Assembly (NCBI GenBank): GCA_945869195.1
Contig: CAMBNV010000009.1
Location: 45,747 to 109,746, forward strand
Reading direction: 5' to 3'
Source of the DNA: Gemmatimonas phototrophica
GTDB lineage: Bacteria > Gemmatimonadota > Gemmatimonadetes > Gemmatimonadales > Gemmatimonadaceae
DNA length: 64,000 nucleotides
Below the pieces are notes generated by a model that had not been told where the DNA came from, made no database searches, and was given only the letters and a program-made list of their open reading frames with translations. Below are positions 59,707 through 64,000 of the stretch, one piece after another (the first letter of the stretch is position 1; each line of letters starts with the position of its first letter). A program made the position numbers and the translations under genes.

Positions 59707-61104
59707 TCAGGTGGAGTGTCGGACAGTTTCTCTCATCTTCTCCACACGCCCCCGGAACTCGTCACTGGCCTTCATCATGTCGGCCACGCGCTCGAGTGAA
59801 TGAATGACGGTGGAGTGGTCCCGCCCACCAAAGGCCTGCCCGATCTCAACGAGCTGAAGGGCAAGGACCTCGCGCGCAAGGAACATCGCGACCTGCCGTG
59901 GGACGGTGAGGTTCTTGGTGCGCGTCTTGGACTGCAGCCCCTCGACAGTGACGCCCCACTCTCCGGCGACCCACTGCTGGATCATCCCCATCCGATCCTT
60001 GCGCTCGGGGCGGGCGGCCGCGAGATCACCCCCCCGCAGCTTGTCGCGTAGAGCTTCGCGGGCCAACTCGACCGTGATGGCCCGGCGCTTGAGCGACGCA
60101 AAGGCGAGCAGTTTAATGATTGAGCCCTCGAGCTCCCTCACATTCGACTGCACATGGTCCGCGATGAAATGCAGGACGTCGTCGGGGATGGTGTGCTCGA
60201 GGTGGTCCAGTGCGGCCTTGCGGCGCAGAATCGCAATTCGGTGTTCGAGGTCGGGTTGCCCGAGGTCCGCAACCATCCCCCAGGCAAAGCGAGAGGCCAG
60301 GCGCGCCTCGAGCTTGGGGATCTCTGACGGCGGGCGGTCGGAGGTGAGGACGATCTGCCGGCCGGCCTCATAGAGCGCGTTAAAGGTGTGAAAGAACTCT
60401 TCTTGCGTAGAGTTCTTTCCACCGATGAAGTGGACATCGTCGACGAGGAAAAGGTCCGTTTCGCGATAGCGACGACGAAAGTCGTGCATCGCGCCCTTTC
60501 CAATCGACGTGATCACGTCGTTGGTAAACTGCTCGGTGGTGATGTAGGTGACGCGTGTCGTGGGAGCGCGTCGAAGAATCTCTTGGGCGATCGCCTGCAT
60601 GAGATGCGTCTTACCGAGCCCCGTAGGCCCGTAAAAAAAGAGCGGGTTGTACGTCTTTCCCGGGGCCTGCGAGACGGCGGCCGCCGCAGCTGCGGCCAGG
60701 TCGTTCGACTTGCCAACGACGAAGGTGTCGAAGGTGTAGCGGTCACTAAGGAGACTAAGGGTTACATTTTCGCGCGGCTTTTCTGGCGCTATAATGCTTC
60801 GTTCCTGTCCCTTTGCTGGCACGAACAGGTCCATCTGTGAGCGCTGAAGACGGTCCTGATTAACGCGAAGATCAATCTTCAGCGGGTGGCCAAGCGCCAC
60901 CGGCGCCAGCGACTCCAAGATGGCCGCATGCCGACGCTCGTTCCACTCGACCGAGAATTGGTCGGGGGCGTTGAGTGTCAGGGACTCGCCGGAAAACGCC
61001 GCCGGGGTCAGGGGGGCGAGCCAGGTGTCGACGATGTGGTCCGAGAGTTCGGTTCGCGCTCGAGTGAGGAGGCGCGTCCAAACTTCGGCGGCAGTAAGGG
61101 TCAT
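59707..61104 (-). CDS. dnaA: Chromosomal replication initiator DnaA
   Basis: 465 residues, four domains. Domain I TELSDHIVDTWLAPL; linker; AAA+ domain III with Walker A GPTGLGKTHL (near residue 158), LFLVDDVHFIGGK (Walker B), and sensor region FAWGMVADLGQPD; DNA-binding domain IV with the DnaA signature QAFGGRDHSTVIHS. ATG 61104. Promoter with a DnaA box in its spacer lies upstream; oriC-like gap downstream. Confidence 0.98.
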   Translation of the reverse strand: MTLTAAEVWTRLLTRARTELSDHIVDTWLAPLTPAAFSGESLTLNAPDQFSVEWNERRHAAILESLAPVALGHPLKIDLRVNQDRLQRSQMDLFVPAKGQERSIIAPEKPRENVTLSLLSDRYTFDTFVVGKSNDLAAAAAAAVSQAPGKTYNPLFFYGPTGLGKTHLMQAIAQEILRRAPTTRVTYITTEQFTNDVITSIGKGAMHDFRRRYRETDLFLVDDVHFIGGKNSTQEEFFHTFNALYEAGRQIVLTSDRPPSEIPKLEARLASRFAWGMVADLGQPDLEHRIAILRRKAALDHLEHTIPDDVLHFIADHVQSNVRELEGSIIKLLAFASLKRRAITVELAREALRDKLRGGDLAAARPERKDRMGMIQQWVAGEWGVTVEGLQSKTRTKNLTVPRQVAMFLAREVLALQLVEIGQAFGGRDHSTVIHSLERVADMMKASDEFRGRVEKMRETVRHST

Positions 61105-61118
61105 TCGCGGCGAGCGGG

Positions 61119-61169
61119 TGTGGATATCGGGTGGGGGGCCAAGCTACCTCGCCTCTGTGGACAAGTCAA
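61119..61169 (-). promoter_or_regulatory. dnaA promoter with embedded DnaA boxes
   Basis: On the minus strand TTGACT (plus 61164-61169) and TAGCTT (plus 61141-61146) are separated by exactly 17 bp. A DnaA-box-like TGTGGACAA (61156-61164) lies in the spacer, and a second, TGTGGATAT (61119-61127), lies between the -10 and the start codon. Both differ from consensus by one base. This supports DnaA autorepression. Confidence 0.65.
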
Positions 61170-61211
61170 CGGTCGTGTATGCGAGCCAGCTGGACGGGTG
61201 TGTCTCTTGGG

Positions 61212-61240
61212 TTGACCTAAGCCAAGCCCCCAACTAGGTT
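61212..61240 (+). promoter_or_regulatory. rpmH operon promoter
   Basis: TTGACC (61212-61217), 17-bp spacer, TAGGTT (61235-61240), about 45 bp upstream of the rpmH ATG. Divergent from the dnaA promoter. Confidence 0.6.
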
Positions 61241-61284
61241 TACGGTTCTGTCCGCCAGTGATTTCATAGCCTTTTGGAGTGACG

Positions 61285-61449
61285 ATGGGGAAGCCGACTT
61301 ATCGCCCGCGCAACAAGCGTCGTATTCGCACGCACGGGTTTCGCGCCCGCATGGGAACCAAGTGGGGGCGTCAGGTGTTGAGCCGCCGCCGCAAGAAGGG
61401 TCGCAAGCAGCTCACGGTGAAGCTGCCGTCCAAGTACGCTGGCGCCTGA
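61285..61449 (+). CDS. rpmH: 50S ribosomal protein L34
   Basis: 54 residues, starting [20 protein letters not shown], then [21 protein letters not shown]. The (T/F)xPxxxxR..xHGFRxRM core of L34 is present; family length is 44-54. ATG 61285 with ttggag upstream. First gene of the rpmH-rnpA-yidD-yidC-mnmE operon. Confidence 0.97.
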   Translation: MGKPTYRPRNKRRIRTHGFRARMGTKWGRQVLSRRRKKGRKQLTVKLPSKYAGA

Positions 61450-61480
61450 GATCTCCCTCCGCTTTCCGCCCGCTCGGCGG

Positions 61481-61810
61481 ATGACGCGAGCGGCGGATCT
61501 CGACGCCGTGCGTCGTGAAGGGAAGCGAATCCGAACTCCGCATCTCGAGGTTCGGTACATCGCTTCCCTTTCGCGTCTCCCGCGGATTGGGATTATCGTG
61601 CCCCGCCACAAGCAGAGCGCCGTCGCACGAAACAAAGTGAAGCGGTGGCTTCGCGAGCTCAGTCGCGCCACCCTACTTCCTGCGCTCATGGGAACTCCAC
61701 CGCTCGACGTGCTGCTCCGGGCAACGCCCGAGGCATATCGCGCTGACCATGCGACGCTTGTCGAAGAGGTCCGGCGCGTGAGTGAGCGCCTGGGCGTCCC
61801 GCAGTCGTGA
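61481..61810 (+). CDS. rnpA: Ribonuclease P protein component
   Basis: 109 residues from the ATG. Family core: [25 protein letters not shown] (the RNR motif [12 protein letters not shown]) and [12 protein letters not shown]. The conserved FP-x-x-x-R N-terminal block ([15 protein letters not shown]) begins before the ATG, and the frame is open back to a CTG at 61439 only, so a non-ATG start is possible. Works with rnpB RNA. Confidence 0.92.
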   Translation: MTRAADLDAVRREGKRIRTPHLEVRYIASLSRLPRIGIIVPRHKQSAVARNKVKRWLRELSRATLLPALMGTPPLDVLLRATPEAYRADHATLVEEVRRVSERLGVPQS

Positions 61811-62046
61811 AGCAGCTCCTGATCCTACTGGTCCGCGCATACCAGGTGGCGCTTTCACCGCTGCTCCCGGCGGCGTGTCGCTACCACCCGACGTGTTCGC
61901 AGTACGCCGTGGAGGCGCTCGAGAAACACGGAGCGTTGCGCGGTGGGTGGCTCGCGATGAAACGCATCGCGCGCTGCCGCCCCTTTCGCGCCGGGGGATT
62001 CGACCCGGTGCCCGAACCTCCCTCGGCCTCGCCTAGAGATGGATAA
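61807..62046 (+). CDS. yidD: Membrane protein insertion efficiency factor YidD
   Basis: 79 residues. [51 protein letters not shown] and GGFDPVPE are hallmark. Three Cys present. GTG start 61807 in a GTGA overlap with rnpA; its end overlaps yidC by 8 bp. Confidence 0.96.
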   Translation: MKQLLILLVRAYQVALSPLLPAACRYHPTCSQYAVEALEKHGALRGGWLAMKRIARCRPFRAGGFDPVPEPPSASPRDG

Positions 62047-63766
62047 GCGCTTCTTCCTCGCGCTCCTGCTCACGATGGGCGTCATCGTGATCACGCCGCG
62101 CATCTTTCCCGGCGTAGTACCGCCGGCGGAACGCACCGCGCCTTTGGTGGCGGCGTTGCCGCAGACGACGGACGCCCCCGCGACCCCCCCGACCGGGACG
62201 GCGACCGCGCGCTCCCGCGCGACAGGAGTGGACGCGGCGCCAAACACCCCCCTCGCACCCGCACCCGCGGCGCGCACGGTGCGACTGACGAACGGGACCA
62301 CCGACCCCAAAGGTCGTTGGTCCGCGCTTGCCACCTACGACTTCAGCACGCGCGGCGCCGCGCTCCTCGGCGCGGACCTCCCGCGCTACAAGCGGCTGGA
62401 CGGTGGAACGGGCGCGGTGCGGTTAAGCGACGGCGGCTTGCCCTTGGTGCGTTATCGACTCATCGCCGGTGGCGACACAATCCGCCTCGACGCGATGGAT
62501 TTCGCGGCAGCAGCAGACACCGTCGACGGCCGAGCACGCGTCACCTTCACGACGCCGGTGGGATCGGGCAGTGTGCGCATCATCTATACACTCTCGCCGA
62601 CCGACTATCTCGCCGACGTTGACGTCCAGGTGACTGGGGTGAGCACGCCGGCCTTTCTCTTGACAGACCTGCCGCAGGGATTCGACACGCAGGAGAGCGA
62701 CTCGACGGAAGACCGGCGACACCTCGCGTACGCAATGCGCACGCCGGTTGGTGGAGCGGAGCGCATCGACTTTCGCAAGCCAGAACCAGGGGAGCGTCTG
62801 GTGCGTTCGGGGCCGTTCACCTGGACGGTCGCGAAGAGCAAATACTTCCTCGTTGGTCTGCTTGCGCGCGACAGCGCGGCGTCGCCGCTCGCGGAGCTGC
62901 AGGTCACCGGTGCGATGCGCGTGAACAAGGTCGCGTCGCGCGCGCAGGCGACCGCGATTTCGCCGCTCGGTCCGGACGGTGTTGCGCTGGAACTCTATGC
63001 GGGCCCGCAGGAGTGGGAGCGGCTCGTTGCGCTCGGCCGCGAGTTTGAACACACCAATCCGTACGGTGGCTGGATTAGCGGTGTGGTGCAGCCGTTCGCC
63101 ACGATTGTCATGCGCGTCCTGCTCTGGATGCGGCACAACTTCCGCCTCGAGTACGGCTGGATCCTGGTCATCTTTGGCGTGTCGATCCGCCTGCTGATGT
63201 GGCCGCTCAACAGTAAGATGATGCGCTCGCAGGTAACAATGCAGCGCGTCGCACCCGCTGTTCAGGCGGCACAGAACAAGCACAAGGGCGACCCGGAGAA
63301 ACAACGCGAAGCGGTCATGAAGGTGTACGCCGACGCGGGGATTAGTCCGTTCGCCCCACTCGCCGGCTGTCTGCCGATGTTGCTGCCCATGCCGATCCTC
63401 TTCGCGCTCTTCTTTGTGTTTCAGAACACGATTGAGTTCCGCGGCGTGCCCTTCCTCTGGTTCCCTGATATCTCGGTCGCCGACCCCCTCTATATCGCGC
63501 CGTTCATCACCGGTGGCTCGATGTTCCTGCTGTCCTGGATCGGCATGCGCAACTCGCCGCCGAATCCGCAGACGAAGATGATGGCCTACATGATGCCGAT
63601 CATGATGACGGTCTTCGGCATCAACTTCGCCGCCGGATTGAATCTCTACTGGTTCGTGCAGAACTTCGCGGCGCTCCCGCAGCAGTGGCTCATCTCGAAT
63701 GAGCGTGGAAAGTCGCCAGCGCCAGTGGCGGTCATCGCGAGTGGGAGCGAGCGCAAGCGCCGCTGA
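62039..63766 (+). CDS. yidC: Membrane protein insertase YidC
   Basis: 575 residues. N-terminal membrane segment ([14 protein letters not shown]), periplasmic beta domain (residues 80-340), then the 5-segment insertase core: [20 protein letters not shown] with the groove Arg, [30 protein letters not shown] (coiled cytosolic loop), [20 protein letters not shown], and [18 protein letters not shown]. Basic tail SERKRR. Its last 26 bp overlap the mnmE start. Confidence 0.97.
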   Translation: MDKRFFLALLLTMGVIVITPRIFPGVVPPAERTAPLVAALPQTTDAPATPPTGTATARSRATGVDAAPNTPLAPAPAARTVRLTNGTTDPKGRWSALATYDFSTRGAALLGADLPRYKRLDGGTGAVRLSDGGLPLVRYRLIAGGDTIRLDAMDFAAAADTVDGRARVTFTTPVGSGSVRIIYTLSPTDYLADVDVQVTGVSTPAFLLTDLPQGFDTQESDSTEDRRHLAYAMRTPVGGAERIDFRKPEPGERLVRSGPFTWTVAKSKYFLVGLLARDSAASPLAELQVTGAMRVNKVASRAQATAISPLGPDGVALELYAGPQEWERLVALGREFEHTNPYGGWISGVVQPFATIVMRVLLWMRHNFRLEYGWILVIFGVSIRLLMWPLNSKMMRSQVTMQRVAPAVQAAQNKHKGDPEKQREAVMKVYADAGISPFAPLAGCLPMLLPMPILFALFFVFQNTIEFRGVPFLWFPDISVADPLYIAPFITGGSMFLLSWIGMRNSPPNPQTKMMAYMMPIMMTVFGINFAAGLNLYWFVQNFAALPQQWLISNERGKSPAPVAVIASGSERKRR

Positions 63767-64000
63767 TCTCCGCGGCGACACGATCGCCGCGGTCGCGACG
63801 GCAGCCGGCCGCGCCGCGCTGGCCGTCGTTCGGCTGAGCGGGCCCAACGCGCACCTGATTGCGGCGCGCGTCGGCGTCCCAGCCACTCTCGCGCCCCGCC
63901 GCGCAACACGTGTGCGGCTTCATCAACCCGACCACCCCGACGCGCCGCTCGATGAGGCGGTGGTGACGACGCAGGTCGCGCCCCGCTCGTATACGGGGGA
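63741..64000 (+). CDS. mnmE: tRNA modification GTPase MnmE (5' part only)
   Basis: About 86 residues before the window ends. DTIAAVATAAGRAALAVVRLSG is the conserved N-terminal formyl-THF-binding domain start; DEAVVTTQVAPRSYTGE follows (VxxxxxPxSYTGE motif). GTG at 63741, overlapping yidC. Partner of MnmG (36.9 kb). The GTPase domain lies beyond the window. Confidence 0.93.
   Translation, partial: MGASASAADLRGDTIAAVATAAGRAALAVVRLSGPNAHLIAARVGVPATLAPRRATRVRLHQPDHPDAPLDEAVVTTQVAPRSYTG

Noticed and set aside
61105..61211. oriC between dnaA and rpmH
   Set aside because: Two DnaA-box-like sites are present, but they sit in the dnaA promoter and there is no AT-rich unwinding stretch or trio repeat. 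The dnaA-dnaN gap fits better.
1..64000. tRNA, rRNA, CRISPR arrays, intact transposases or prophage
   Set aside because: By eye none of the gaps shows a tRNA cloverleaf, regularly spaced repeats or transposase motifs. A covariance-model and IS search would be the decisive check.

Overview
The window is GC-rich bacterial chromosome that reads most like a member of the Gemmatimonadota. That assignment is inferred from style and gene content, not from a marker gene. The signs are a secreted VPS10/BNR-repeat protein, a GWxTD-domain protein, a CarboxypepD_reg plus TonB receptor, M16 peptidase pairs, M28 peptidases, and GTG/TTG starts with tight ATGA/GTGA gene overlaps. The right end is an origin-proximal region with the classic order mnmE-yidC-yidD-rnpA-rpmH / dnaA-dnaN. 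A parABS locus lies about 20 kb away.

Layout. 1-5.7 kb: secreted M28 peptidase (partial), an aldo/keto-reductase-like protein with altered active-site residues, and a secreted sortilin-like beta-propeller protein. 5.7-10.7 kb: arginine biosynthesis, with argC-argB-argD on the minus strand facing argR-argH on the plus strand, and ARG-box-like operators. 10.7-11.4 kb: a sharply AT-rich control region packed with inverted repeats before a small putative DNA-binding protein. 11.4-17.3 kb: cspA, a conserved membrane protein, ispG, a small alarmone-hydrolase-like HD protein, a Wzc-like polysaccharide co-polymerase with a degenerate P-loop, and a cupredoxin lipoprotein under a CRP/FNR-type palindrome. 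17.5-28.4 kb: secreted esterase, an active/inactive M16 peptidase pair, murB, a large envelope protein and a DASS transporter.

28.4-36.9 kb: an accessory-looking stretch. It has remnants of a tag glycosylase gene whose two ends now lie head to head, terC with a cysteine-less ArsC-like partner, an alpha/beta hydrolase, a desaturase, a chimeric pseudogene (dienelactone-hydrolase start joined to a cyanophycin-synthetase-like tail), and a TonB receptor next to a small Cys/His-rich protein. 36.9-42.6 kb: mnmG, a SIMPL-domain protein, two parS-type sites, parA, parB, a small membrane coiled-coil protein and a bactofilin. 42.7-47.8 kb: a BMP-type nucleoside ABC transporter with a Nif3-like gene inside the operon. 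47.8-58.3 kb: pilin, polA, SEC59/DGK-like membrane enzyme, GWxTD protein, Ser/Thr kinase, histidine kinase, pyrE, an AraC-type regulator and the RNase P RNA gene. 58.4-64 kb: dnaN, a likely oriC, dnaA, rpmH, rnpA, yidD, yidC and the start of mnmE.

No tRNA, rRNA, CRISPR array or intact insertion sequence was seen. The most notable points are the coupling of parABS to a bactofilin and a peptidase-less LmdC-like membrane protein, the palindrome-rich regulator region at 10.7 kb, the two rearranged pseudogenes, and the origin architecture.
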